A stretch of 15,905 bases of DNA from Sphingopyxis sp. (lineage in GTDB: Bacteria; Pseudomonadota; Alphaproteobacteria; Sphingomonadales; Sphingomonadaceae): the NCBI GenBank assembly GCA_012035435.1, contig JAAUPH010000018.1, forward strand, positions 1 through 15,905, given 5' to 3'. Both the position numbers and the translations under genes were made by a program. Shown here in pieces: positions 8,625 to 15,905 of the stretch. Under the pieces are notes generated by a model. That model was not told the origin of the DNA. It made no database searches and worked only from the letters and a program-made list of their open reading frames with translations. Each line of letters opens with the position of its first letter. Within the stretch, counting starts at the first letter, position 1.

Positions 8625-10258
8625 CCGCCCCGGCTACCAAAGAACTTCTGTTCCTCGCGCTTGGCGGATCGGGCGAGATTGGCATGAACGCCAATCTTTA
8701 TGCATGCGACGGGAAATTCATCCTGATCGATCTTGGTGTGTCGTTCGGGTCGCAGGAATATCCCGGCATCGACCTGATCATGCCCGACATGGAGTATATT
8801 GAGGACCGGATCGATGATTTGCTCGCGATCGTCCTGACCCACGGGCACGAAGATCATATCGGGGCGCTGCCCTATTTGGCTGCCGATCTGGGCGTGCCGC
8901 TCTATGCCAACCGCTTCACCGCGGGGCTGATCGCAGGAAAGCTTGCCGAACAAGGCGTCGCCGACGCGATCAAACTCAACACCGTCGACATTGATGCAAA
9001 GTTTCAGATCGGCCCCTTTGGTCTGCGCTTCACCCCGCTCGCGCACTCGATCCCGGAAATGAGCGCCGTGGTCATCGACACCCCGCACGGCCGTATTTTC
9101 CACAGCGGCGACTGGAAGCTTGATGGCGATCCGGTGCTGGGCAAGCCCACCGCCGAGGCTGCGCTGCGCAAGATCGGTGACGAAGGCGTCGACGTGCTGG
9201 TCTGCGATTCGACCAACGCGTTCAATCCCGCCGCGTCGGGCAGCGAGGGCAGCGTGCGCGAAGGATTGATGAAGGCGGTGGGCGAGGCCAAGGGCCGGGC
9301 GATTGTCACGACCTTCGCCAGCAACGCCGCACGGCTGCAAACGCTGGGGGAGGTCGCGCGCGAATGCGGGCGAACGCTTTGCGTTGCGGGTCGATCGCTC
9401 GACCGCATTCTGGGCGTAGCGCAGGCCAATGGCATGCTCACCGATTTTCCTGAAACGGTCGATTTCGATACCGCGATGACGCTGCCCCGTGGCGACCTTA
9501 TGGTCATCGCGACCGGCGGGCAGGGCGAACCTCGTGCGGCCCTGGCGCGCATGGCCGACGACAATCACCAGATCAAATTGCAGGAGGGCGACAGCGTCAT
9601 CTTCTCCTCCAAACAGATCCCGGGGAATGAACTTGCGATTGGCCGCATCATGAACCAGCTCGCTGCCAAAGGCATTTTGACTGTGACTGAGAAACAGGCG
9701 CACATTCATGTCAGCGGCCATCCGGGCCAGCCCGAACTCGCCGCGCTCTATGACTGGCTGCGGCCCAAGCTCGTCCTGCCGGTTCATGGCGAGATTCGTC
9801 ACATGCGCGAACAGGCGAGGTTTGCGCTGGCGCATGGTGTTCCTGGTGCGCTGACCCAGACCAATGGCGATCTGGTCCGCCTGGCTCCCGGCACGCCAAA
9901 ACGGATTGATCGGGTTCGCTCGGGCCGCCTTGCGCTGGACGGTAATGTGCTGTTGCCTGCCGATGGTGAGACGATAAACGACCGCCGCCGCCTCGCGCTT
10001 TATGGCAATATCAGCGTTGCGGTTTCGCTGCACAAGGGACGGGCGGTCGACGCCGACGTCCGCTATCGCGGCGTCCCGGTTGAGGATGATCGCGACGATT
10101 TTATTGGCGAGATGAGCACGGCGGCGCTTGATGCCATTGGCGACGGGCCCAAGGACCGCGAAAAACTGCGCGAAGTCATCCGGCTCGCGGTCCGCCGCGT
10201 CGCGACACAATGGACCGGCAAAAAGCCGATGGTCGATGTGCTGATATTGGGGAACTGA
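8621..10258 (+). CDS. rnj: Ribonuclease J
   Basis: Metallo-beta-lactamase/beta-CASP ribonuclease with endo- and 5'-3' exonuclease activities, acting in mRNA decay and rRNA maturation in alphaproteobacteria. It has 545 residues. The zinc-binding HxHxDH motif is complete: His74-Gly-His76-Glu-Asp78-His79 in [15 protein letters not shown]. Further conserved blocks are LAHSIPEM, the FHSGDWKLD segment with its metal-ligand aspartate, the beta-CASP stretch [16 protein letters not shown], and the C-terminal [11 protein letters not shown] and PVHGEIRHM. The start ATG overlaps the coaX stop (ATGA), so it is translationally coupled. It is the largest gene of the nuo tail and the only one for RNA metabolism. 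The symbol is a family name. Confidence 0.95.
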   Translation: MTAPATKELLFLALGGSGEIGMNANLYACDGKFILIDLGVSFGSQEYPGIDLIMPDMEYIEDRIDDLLAIVLTHGHEDHIGALPYLAADLGVPLYANRFTAGLIAGKLAEQGVADAIKLNTVDIDAKFQIGPFGLRFTPLAHSIPEMSAVVIDTPHGRIFHSGDWKLDGDPVLGKPTAEAALRKIGDEGVDVLVCDSTNAFNPAASGSEGSVREGLMKAVGEAKGRAIVTTFASNAARLQTLGEVARECGRTLCVAGRSLDRILGVAQANGMLTDFPETVDFDTAMTLPRGDLMVIATGGQGEPRAALARMADDNHQIKLQEGDSVIFSSKQIPGNELAIGRIMNQLAAKGILTVTEKQAHIHVSGHPGQPELAALYDWLRPKLVLPVHGEIRHMREQARFALAHGVPGALTQTNGDLVRLAPGTPKRIDRVRSGRLALDGNVLLPADGETINDRRRLALYGNISVAVSLHKGRAVDADVRYRGVPVEDDRDDFIGEMSTAALDAIGDGPKDREKLREVIRLAVRRVATQWTGKKPMVDVLILGN

Positions 10259-10264
10259 TGCGCC

Positions 10265-10531
10265 ATGGCATGGACCTCAGCACTCGCCATTTATCTATTG
10301 TTCTGGGTTCTATGCGCCTTTTTTGTGCTGCCGTTCCACGGGCGCCGCGCCGATCAACCGGTGGATAGCGTCGCAGGAAGCGACCGGGGCGCGCCCGCGG
10401 CCTTTCCAGTCGGCACGATCCTCAAACAGACGACATTCATTGCCACGATCAGCTTCGCGGTCTATTATGTCATCTATACGCAGGGCTGGGTCGATGCTGC
10501 CGCGATAGGTCGCATGATGACAGGGCGCTGA
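10265..10531 (+). CDS. DUF1467 family small membrane protein
   Basis: Protein of 88 residues with two hydrophobic segments, about residues 5-24 and 57-73, joined by a charged loop (HGRRADQP...). The helix - HGRR-type loop - helix layout is typical of DUF1467, a small inner-membrane family common in alphaproteobacteria with no known function. It starts 6 bp after the RNase J stop and is the last forward gene of the block, ending 6 bp before the end of the convergent reverse-strand gene. From memory, proS often follows this gene in sphingomonads; here the order is broken by the reverse-strand coiled-coil gene. No hairpin terminator is visible in the gap. Confidence 0.85.
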   Translation: MAWTSALAIYLLFWVLCAFFVLPFHGRRADQPVDSVAGSDRGAPAAFPVGTILKQTTFIATISFAVYYVIYTQGWVDAAAIGRMMTGR

Positions 10532-10537
10532 GGTGCG

Positions 10538-12904
10538 TTAGGTCCGCAGACGATCGATCGCCTGCGCAAGCGCGACATAGAGCTTGCCGATATCCGACGA
10601 TAGCAAAGTCACGCTCAGCGCCGAGCCATCGCGCGTGCCCATCAGCGCGCGCAAAATTGCTTCAAAATCATGAATATACTGATTCACGTGGCGCTTGAAC
10701 GCGGCATCCTCCTGATAGCGTTTCAGGATTTCGCGGCCTTCGGCATTGTCGATCAGCTTCACTGCGCGGCGTGAGAAAACCCCGCGATCGCCCTTCAAAT
10801 ATGCATCCCACGAAGCGTCGCTAACTTCGCTCGACAGGATTTTGGTGAGGTCGATCGCCGTAGATTTCAGCGCATCGGTCAGCACCACGACCTGCTTTGC
10901 CAGTGTATCGCGGTCGGTGGTTGCAATCGCGATCTCAGCGTCGGCAATGCGCTGTTCAACCTGCGCGCTGGTGTCCATGATCGTGATCAACTGGCGCATT
11001 AGCTGATCTGCAGCGCCATTGGCCGCCGCGACCGCACGGTCAGCCGCCGTCTCAATTGCCGCCAACTGTGTATCGATCTCGCTTTTCAACGCCGCGTCAA
11101 TCGCCGCCCCCGCCCGATCGCGCAGGGTTCCGCTGGCCTCATCGACTGCGGTTTCGATCAGCCGTCGGGCTTCATCCGCCGCGCTGCTCGCCGCATCACG
11201 CACCTGCGCCATCGACGCGAGCACATCCGCCGGCGCCGTTTCTTGGTGAATTCGCCGGTCTGGAGTGAGAGCGACTGAAGTTGCGCCTCGGTGTCAGCGA
11301 GCGTGGTCTGCAACCCGGCGAGCGCACCCATGCGCTCGGTCTGCATTCCGCTAACGCTCTTCATGCACATTGGCCGCATGTGCCCTGGTTTCGGCGAGCC
11401 GCGCTTCGATTTGCTCCGCAACATCGGCGCCCGATGCCAAGGGAGCGCCCAGATCGGCAATCAGGGTACGGGCTGAGTGAGCACTTGTTTCAATGCGGCC
11501 AAAGGCGGCAGGCACCGTCTCGTCGAGTTCGCGGCTGACGGCATCAATAGCTGTGAGCACTGCATCGGTGCCCGACAGTAATTTGGCCACCTCATCCTGA
11601 CCGCGCGCCGACCGCTCGCCAAAGCCGTCGATGGTCACACCCAGCTCGGTCAAAGCTTCACCAACCGCGCGCGTCCGTTCGCGAACGACGCCATCGAGCA
11701 TGACTAGGCGGCTATCGACATCGACGACAGCGGTTTCGAGGCTTTTGACCAGCGTTTCGGCCGCGCCGGCATGGTCGGCAAGTTGGGCGGCAAGGCTATT
11801 GCTCGTCTCGGTTGCGGCTGCCAGCCGCGCTTCCAGCCCAGTCACACTTTCCTCGCACCCACCGGCAAGCCGCTCGCGCGCTTCGCTGGTGACACTTTGC
11901 AAAGCTGTCAGCGCATCGGCGACGCGAGCCTCGATCGCTTCCTGTTCTTTGGCGATCAGGCCAAGCGCGCGCTTCTGCACCGCCGCCGCAGCGTCGGAGC
12001 GCAGGCTGACGGTGTTGCACAATTTCTCGACCTGACCTTCCATCGTGCGGAAGCTGCCGTTCAGCTGGTCCATCAACTTCTGGACCGCAATATCAGCGGC
12101 GGCTGCGCGGTCGGTGAGCAGTGCCAGCTGTGCTTCCAAATTGGCGCCATGCTGATGAGCGACGCGCCCTGCTTGGCTGAAATTTTCGGCGAGCCGCTGT
12201 GCCACATCGTCGACACGGGGGAGTCCCGCGAGCAGCCCTTCCATCCGCTGCATTGCGGTATCGCTTGACTGGCTGAGGCTCGCATTGGCCGCGGCTATCC
12301 GTTCCATGCTGCCGGTCAGGCCGGTGCTGCTTTCTTGCAGCCGTGCGGCGGCATCAACGCCGAAGCGTTGTAACGCCTGTCCTTGATCCTGCATCGCCCC
12401 GCGCGCACCGGTCAGCTGCTCCATCAGCCGGGCGACTGTTTGCTGCAGCTGGCCATTTTCATGCCGCAGCGCAGCGGCAGCCTTGGCAAACTGGGCCGTG
12501 CGAACGCGGCCCGACAAAAGTCTCACGATCCAGGCCAACATCAGCAATGCAAGCGGGCCCGCCAGCGTCAGGCCAAGCGCCGGGACCTCTGCAAGCGCGG
12601 GCATAGTCTGCCCGCCATTGCTGGCGATCCACCCAACCAAGCTGGTCCAGCCGATACCCAACATCATAAGGAGCGGGCCGACAACCCGGTCAAAGGCAGG
12701 CGCGGCAGGCATGTCGTCCGGCATTTCGGGCACGGGCGCCGCTTCCTCGGCGGGTAGAGGATCGAGCCAGCCGCGTGCTACTCCCGGCTCGGCTTCAGCG
12801 GCGATCGCCTCTGTTGCCACGGGGGGCATTTCCCCCGCTTCCGCTTGGTTTTCCTGTGCGGCGCTGTCGCGCCACAATCCGACGATTTTCTTTTCACCAG
12901 CCAT
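10538..12904 (-). pseudogene. Membrane-anchored coiled-coil protein, broken by two frameshifts
   Basis: From ATG 12904 the frame runs 517 codons to a TAG at 11353-11351. It continues one frame over from about 11355 to about 11245 (GMQTERMGALAGLQTTLADT...LQTGEF), then returns to the original frame and ends at TAA 10540-10538. The span is 2367 bases, exactly 789 codons, so one extra base near 11355 and one missing base near 11245 cancel out. The intact product would be about 788 residues: an acidic Pro/Ala-rich N-terminus, two membrane helices (about 73-94 and 109-131), roughly 500 residues of Ala/Gln/Glu-rich predicted coiled coil, and a compact conserved-looking C-terminus (VFSRRAVKLIDNAEGREI, YIHDFEAILRA, SSDIGKLYVALAQAIDRLR). 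This layout resembles the Caulobacter polarity factor TipN, but I cannot show homology. The breaks may be sequencing errors in a live gene. Confidence 0.75.
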
Positions 12905-12972
12905 GCCCCAAGTCTATCAGCTTTTGAGGGGAGGGGAACGAAAAGTTAACGCAGCCGTCGCATAATTGCCAC
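12905..12972. promoter_or_regulatory. Divergent intergenic region; possible leaderless start for the Hpt-like gene
   Basis: This 68-base gap separates the starts of two divergent genes, so it must hold at least part of both promoters. For the forward gene, CATAAT (12961-12966) resembles a -10 box only 6 bases before ATG 12973, and no Shine-Dalgarno lies between them, suggesting a leaderless mRNA. No convincing -35 is seen. For the reverse gene, a GGGG lies just before its ATG. Low confidence. Confidence 0.25.
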
Positions 12973-13275
12973 ATGTCCTTCGACAGTGGCCCCCTCGACC
13001 GATATCTGCACAGCGCGCTTGGCGAAGATCAGGCGGCAGCTGCTGAGTTAAAGGCGATTTTTCTGCAAAGTGTGGACCATCTTGTCGATTTGCTGCGGCG
13101 GTCGCGCTGCGACGCCAATTGGATGATGGCGGCGCTTCGCCTCAAGAGCTTGGCCGCAACCTTTGGCGTCATTCCGCTGATCCAGCTCGCCGAACAGGCA
13201 ATGGCGGGCGTTCCTGGTGACCCCAGCGTGATCCGCGCCATTCGCGCCCATGCCGCTGACCTGCAAAACGGTTAA
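12973..13275 (+). CDS. Small Hpt-like protein lacking the phospho-acceptor histidine
   Basis: A 100-residue, mostly helical protein. The pattern around residues 50-74 (WMMAALRLKSLAATFGVIPLIQLAE) fits the histidine phosphotransfer (Hpt) signature, normally A-H-x-L-K-G-x-A-x-x-x-G. Here the histidine position is Leu55, Lys58 is kept and the following Gly is Ser59. A phosphorelay role through this site is therefore unlikely; such pseudo-Hpt proteins may instead act as docking or inhibitory partners of response regulators. I recall similar sphingomonad proteins with a non-His residue there. It is transcribed divergently from the coiled-coil gene and followed by 157 bp without a gene (13276-13432), where I see only weak short dyads. 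Family assignment rests on a single motif. Confidence 0.7.
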   Translation: MSFDSGPLDRYLHSALGEDQAAAAELKAIFLQSVDHLVDLLRRSRCDANWMMAALRLKSLAATFGVIPLIQLAEQAMAGVPGDPSVIRAIRAHAADLQNG

Positions 13276-13420
13276 ATAGCCGTTCAGCCAATATTGTGCA
13301 GAGGCGCGCTGCCAGCGATGACGGCGCGACGGCTGCTTGTTTTTCGCAGTCGCTGGCGCTAGCCCGGCTGGCGGGAACAATGACCATTGGCGCTCCGTTG
13401 ATGTGGGTGCAAATGGTGAC

Positions 13421-13426
13421 AGGAGA
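13421..13426 (+). promoter_or_regulatory. Ribosome binding site setting the start of the TPR-like gene
   Basis: AGGAGA lies 6 bases before ATG 13433. The same frame is open from ATG 13337, but that start would put a non-hydrophobic stretch before the signal peptide, so this site decides for 13433. Confidence 0.75.
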
Positions 13427-13432
13427 ATCAAG

Positions 13433-14736
13433 ATGCGGGTTGCACCGTTGGTTTCGCGTTCGGTTCTGGCTCTGATGATCGGGGCCATGGCCTTTACTGC
13501 TCAGCCGGGCCTGGCGCAAAAGAAGGACAAGAAAAAGGATAAGGAGGCCGCTGCGGCCCCTGCCGCTCCGGCTATCACGCCCAGCAAGGGCTATTTGCCT
13601 GAGGCGAAGAAGGTGCAAGCCGCATATCAAGCCAAGGATCCGGTCGCACTGGAAGCCGCGCTTGCGGCTGCCGATGCAGTCGCCACGACCCCGCAGGACA
13701 AGTTTCTGCAGTCGCAATTCCGCCTGCAGTTGGGCTTGCTGAAGAAGGATCAGACGCTTCAGGCGTCTGCGCTAGACGGCATGCTCGACTCGGGTTTGAC
13801 CCCGGCTGCGGATGTCGCGCGCTTTAACTATTTTTCCGGCCAGTTCGCCTTCAACCAGAAAGATTATGCCAAGGCGATCACGCGCTTGCTCGCGGCCCAG
13901 GCGGCTGGCGCCAAAGATGCCAATATTCCCGAGCTTTTGGTCGTAAGCTATTTGCAGACCAACCAGCCTGAAAAGGTGCTGGAAACCGCAAACACGGCGA
14001 TTGCCGCGCAGCGTGGAGCGGCGCGCGCCCCTCGGACCTATTTTACTCACAGGCCGCGACGATCCTGCAAAAGGCTGGTCGCCGTGAGGAACTGCTCGAT
14101 CTGCTGGCGCTACGCGTCCAGGACTATCCGGATCCCAAAATCTGGCGCAATACGTTGTTCATCAGTATGCAGGGCGCTGACAAGGATCTCACCCTCGACA
14201 CGTTGCGGTTGATGCGGTCTGCAGGCGCGTTGAAAGAGCGGCCCGAGATTCAGGAATATGCTGCGCTCGCGACCGAAAATGGCCTTCCCGGAGAAGTGCT
14301 GAGCATGATTGACGAGGTGCGTGCCCAGGGTTCAATCCCTGCCAATGACGCGCGCTTCAACGAGATTTATGCGACGCAGAAGGCTCGTACTGCGGGCGAC
14401 AAGGCTGCCCTCGATGCCGACGCAGCAAAGGGTGCGGCATTGCCGACGGCACGCCGCGCGCGTGGCACGGCGGATGCGTTGATGGGCTACGGTGATTATG
14501 CGAAAGCCGCGGCGCTCTATCAGGTTGCGCTCGACAAGGGGGACCCTGAGGCCGACCTAGTGCGGTTGCGGCTCGGCGTTGCGCAGCATCGCGCGGGCAA
14601 TCACGATGCGGCCAAGGCGACGCTGGCAACGGTTGGCGGAACTCGCAAACGGCTTGCCACCCTGTGGACGACGCACATCAAGCAGAAGCAGGCACCTGCG
14701 GCTCCCGCTGCGCCGGCGCCGACGACAGGACGCTAG
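13433..14736 (+). pseudogene. Secreted TPR-like protein, split by one frameshift
   Basis: The product begins with a clear Sec signal peptide (MRVAPLVSRSVLALMIGAM, probable cleavage after GLA at residue 28), then a Lys/Asp-rich and Ala/Pro-rich linker. After that comes a long alpha-helical region with TPR-like units (for example FNYFSGQFAFNQKDYAKAIT, GDYAKAAALYQVALDKGD and RLGVAQHRAGNHDAAKATL), so it probably acts in the periplasm as a scaffold. The frame is good to about residue 200 (AARAP), then shifts. The downstream frame resumes at SDLFYSQAATILQKAGRR and runs to TAG 14734-14736. One extra C in the CCCC run at 14028-14031 would restore a 434-residue protein, which points to a homopolymer indel, either a consensus error or a recent mutation. 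A strong terminator follows. I do not know the specific function. Confidence 0.8.
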
Positions 14737-14761
14737 TTTCACCGCATGAACTACATAAACG

Positions 14762-14794
14762 GGCCGGAGCCGCAATCCGCGGTTCCGGCCTTTT
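14762..14794 (+). terminator. Rho-independent terminator of the TPR-like gene
   Basis: A 12-bp GC-rich stem (14762-14773 with 14779-14790, one G-T pair) and a 5-base loop AATCC are followed by TTTT at 14791-14794. It begins 25 bases after the TPR-like stop and sits between convergent genes. The reverse side has only a GTTT tract, so it serves mainly the forward gene. Confidence 0.85.
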
Positions 14795-14814
14795 CATGTA
14801 TCGATCCGATTTGA

Positions 14815-15288
14815 TCAATCTTCGACTGGAACTCCAACCAACTGTTTGGCCGTGCGAATGGTCAGCGACGTTTTGACGCTGGATACATTCGGCGCGGCGG
14901 TCAGGTGCGTGGTCAGGAAGCTTTGAAAGGATTGCAGGTCGCGGGCCACGACTTTCAGGATGAAATCTATCTCACCGTTCAACATATAACATTCGCGCAC
15001 TTCGGGCAGCGTGCCGACATAATCCTCAAACTGCCGCAAATCGGCTTCGGCTTGGCTCCGCAGGCTCACCATGGCGAAGACAGTGATGCTATATCCCAGT
15101 TTCGATGCATCGAGGTCGGCATGATAAGAGAGGATAACCCCCGCCTCCTCCAGCGCACGGACACGGCGTAGGCAGGGGGGGGCAGTCAGACCAACCCGCT
15201 CAGCAAGATCGACGTTGGTCATTCGGCCGTTGCTCTGCAACTCTCGCATGATCTGCAGATCGATGGCATCGAATTTGTTAAGGGCCAT
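14815..15288 (-). CDS. Lrp/AsnC family transcriptional regulator
   Basis: A 157-residue DNA-binding regulator. The N-terminal winged helix-turn-helix spans about residues 6-52 (DAIDLQIMRELQSNG, then TNVDLAERVGLTAPPCLRRVRALEEAGVI). A C-terminal RAM/ligand-sensing domain (about 70-145) carries the GEIDFILKV-type turn where amino acids or similar effectors bind and oligomers form. I chose ATG 15288 because MALNKFDAIDLQI matches the usual family N-terminus; the upstream ATG at 15324 would add a non-family 12-residue stretch. AAAGGA lies about 11 bases before the chosen start. Lrp proteins often regulate themselves and a neighbour; here the divergent gene at 15454 shares its upstream region. The effector cannot be told from the sequence. 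Confidence 0.92.
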   Translation of the reverse strand: MALNKFDAIDLQIMRELQSNGRMTNVDLAERVGLTAPPCLRRVRALEEAGVILSYHADLDASKLGYSITVFAMVSLRSQAEADLRQFEDYVGTLPEVRECYMLNGEIDFILKVVARDLQSFQSFLTTHLTAAPNVSSVKTSLTIRTAKQLVGVPVED

Positions 15289-15324
15289 GACCGGAAATAT
15301 CCTTTGATTCCTGTGCCAGCACAC

Positions 15325-15364
15325 ATAATATTATTTCAGGCTAGTGCAATTGTCCCACATTGCA
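15325..15364 (-). promoter_or_regulatory. Candidate promoter and operator of the Lrp-type gene
   Basis: On the reverse strand a -10-like TAATAT (15333-15328) lies 17 bases after a weak -35-like GGGACA (15356-15351). A perfect dyad, TGCAAT - 8 bases - ATTGCA (15345-15364), covers the -35 region, a position where a regulator would repress. Lrp/AsnC proteins commonly bind short dyads in their own promoters. Based on pattern alone. Confidence 0.4.
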
Positions 15365-15394
15365 ACGCCTCTTTCGGATCACTTTCGCAATCGA

Positions 15395-15419
15395 TTGATT
15401 CACGCTAACCGGTAATCAA
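15395..15419. promoter_or_regulatory. Short dyad upstream of the gene at the right end
   Basis: TTGATT (15395-15400) and AATCAA (15414-15419) form a 6-bp inverted repeat with a 13-base spacer, 34 bases before the GTG at 15454. It could be an operator for the forward gene or a second Lrp site. No clear -10/-35 pair is visible. Short repeats like this also occur by chance. Confidence 0.2.
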
Positions 15420-15440
15420 CTAATAACCATTTTGCGCAGC

Positions 15441-15444
15441 GGAG
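15441..15444 (+). promoter_or_regulatory. Ribosome binding site favouring the GTG start at 15454
   Basis: GGAG lies 9 bases before GTG 15454. The alternative ATG at 15469 has only AGAG in front of it, so this site favours the earlier start. Confidence 0.5.
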
Positions 15445-15453
15445 CTTGTTGGC

Positions 15454-15905
15454 GTGTACAGAGATGCCATGATTGCCACCATCCTCCGCCAATCACCGGT
15501 GGATGAACGTACCCGGTCATCAGCGTGGCGGCAATTGTCCGATATCCTGGCCCAGCGCGGCACGCAGCTGACCGAGTTTGACGTCCGGCGCGCGCTTCAT
15601 GCCCTCGCGCTACTACGTCCGCAAGTCAGCAACAGCGTGCGTCAGGAAACGGCACTTGCGCTGGCGGGTCACTGCCGTTTTGCGCCACTCGTGGCGCTCT
15701 ATGCCGCGGACATTCCCTCGGTCGCGGCGGAGATGCTGGCAACGGTGCAGTTGCCGGACGCCGACTGGCTAGCGCTGCTGCCGTCCTCAACGCCAGTAGC
15801 GCGTGCCGTGCTGGCAAAACGCACCTATTTGTCGCCTGAAGTGCGCCGCGCTTTGGCGAGCCTTGGTGATAGCCAACCAGCATTGCCAGTCACTGAACGG
15901 CTTGC
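15454..15905 (+). CDS. N-terminal part of an alpha-helical (HEAT-like) protein, runs off the window
   Basis: An open frame from GTG 15454 (or ATG 15469, same frame) continues to the last base, giving at least 150 codons. The sequence is rich in Ala, Leu and Arg with short repeated helix patterns (DVRRALHALALLRPQV, then FAPLVALYAADIPSVAAEML, then WLALLPSSTPVARAVLAKR), which suggests helical repeats. I recall similar N-terminal regions in sphingomonad DUF2336-type proteins and in front of some sensor histidine kinases; any kinase domain would lie beyond the window, so the function is open. It is divergent from the Lrp gene and could be one of its targets. Codon use is native and no break is visible. 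Confidence 0.7.
   Translation, partial: MYRDAMIATILRQSPVDERTRSSAWRQLSDILAQRGTQLTEFDVRRALHALALLRPQVSNSVRQETALALAGHCRFAPLVALYAADIPSVAAEMLATVQLPDADWLALLPSSTPVARAVLAKRTYLSPEVRRALASLGDSQPALPVTERL

Noticed and set aside
8612..10210. Long reverse-strand open frame (532 codons) opposite RNase J
   Set aside because: Antisense shadow of a well-supported RNase J gene, with low-complexity Arg/Ala/Asp composition and no domain I can recognise.
11158..11460. Separate 100-codon reverse-strand gene within the coiled-coil region
   Set aside because: Its middle part continues the coiled-coil protein in the shifted frame, while both ends are nonsense; it is a piece of the frameshifted gene.
13276..13432. Short dyads (AACGG/CCGTT, CAATG/CATTG) as a terminator or small RNA
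   Set aside because: Stems of 5 bp with no T run or conserved structure; not distinguishable from chance.
1..15905. tRNA, rRNA, CRISPR array, toxin-antitoxin pair, prophage or transposase genes
   Set aside because: No direct-repeat array, no cloverleaf-like element and no recombinase or transposase motif was seen on either strand; the only mobile-type signals are the two REP-like repeat pairs.

Overview
The window looks like chromosome from an alphaproteobacterium of the order Sphingomonadales (Sphingopyxis- or Sphingorhabdus-like). This rests on recalled family resemblance of the Nuo, CoaX, RNase J, DUF1467 and Lrp proteins, on the GC-rich codon use, and on the gene order nuo - birA - coaX - RNase J - DUF1467. 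The exception is the first ~440 bases, which are visibly AT-richer and hold reverse-strand reading frames unrelated to the rest. They run straight into the interior of nuoI, so the left end is either a chimeric join or a real rearrangement.

Layout. (1) About 1-440: foreign-looking DNA with two closely spaced reverse-strand frames, one starting with a lipoprotein signal. (2) About 440-7101: the distal half of the respiratory complex I operon, nuoI (5' end lost), nuoJ, nuoK, nuoL, nuoM and nuoN. Junctions are overlapping or tightly packed, except for two gaps (I-J and K-L), each filled by a different REP-like inverted-repeat pair. (3) 7023-10531: a co-directional tail of biotin protein ligase, type III pantothenate kinase, ribonuclease J and a small DUF1467 membrane protein. 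(4) 10538-12904, reverse strand: a large membrane-anchored coiled-coil protein broken by two compensating single-base frameshifts. Divergent from it, 68 bp away, is a small Hpt-like protein whose phospho-accepting histidine position is leucine. (5) 13433-14736: a secreted, alanine-rich TPR-like protein with one frameshift, then a strong intrinsic terminator. (6) 14815-15288, reverse strand: an Lrp/AsnC regulator with a likely operator and promoter upstream. Divergent from it, the start of an alpha-helical protein runs off the right end.

How it fits together: NuoI-N supply a peripheral iron-sulfur subunit and the membrane proton-pumping arm of NADH:quinone oxidoreductase. BirA and CoaX serve biotin and coenzyme A metabolism, and RNase J acts in RNA turnover. 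They probably share a transcript with nuo because of gene order and start/stop overlaps rather than a common pathway.

Most of the window is ordinary core genome. The points worth checking are the nuoI junction, the REP-like elements inside nuo, the divergent pair of polarity-factor-like coiled coil and degenerate Hpt, and three single-base indels in two genes between 11.2 and 14.1 kb, which may be consensus errors.
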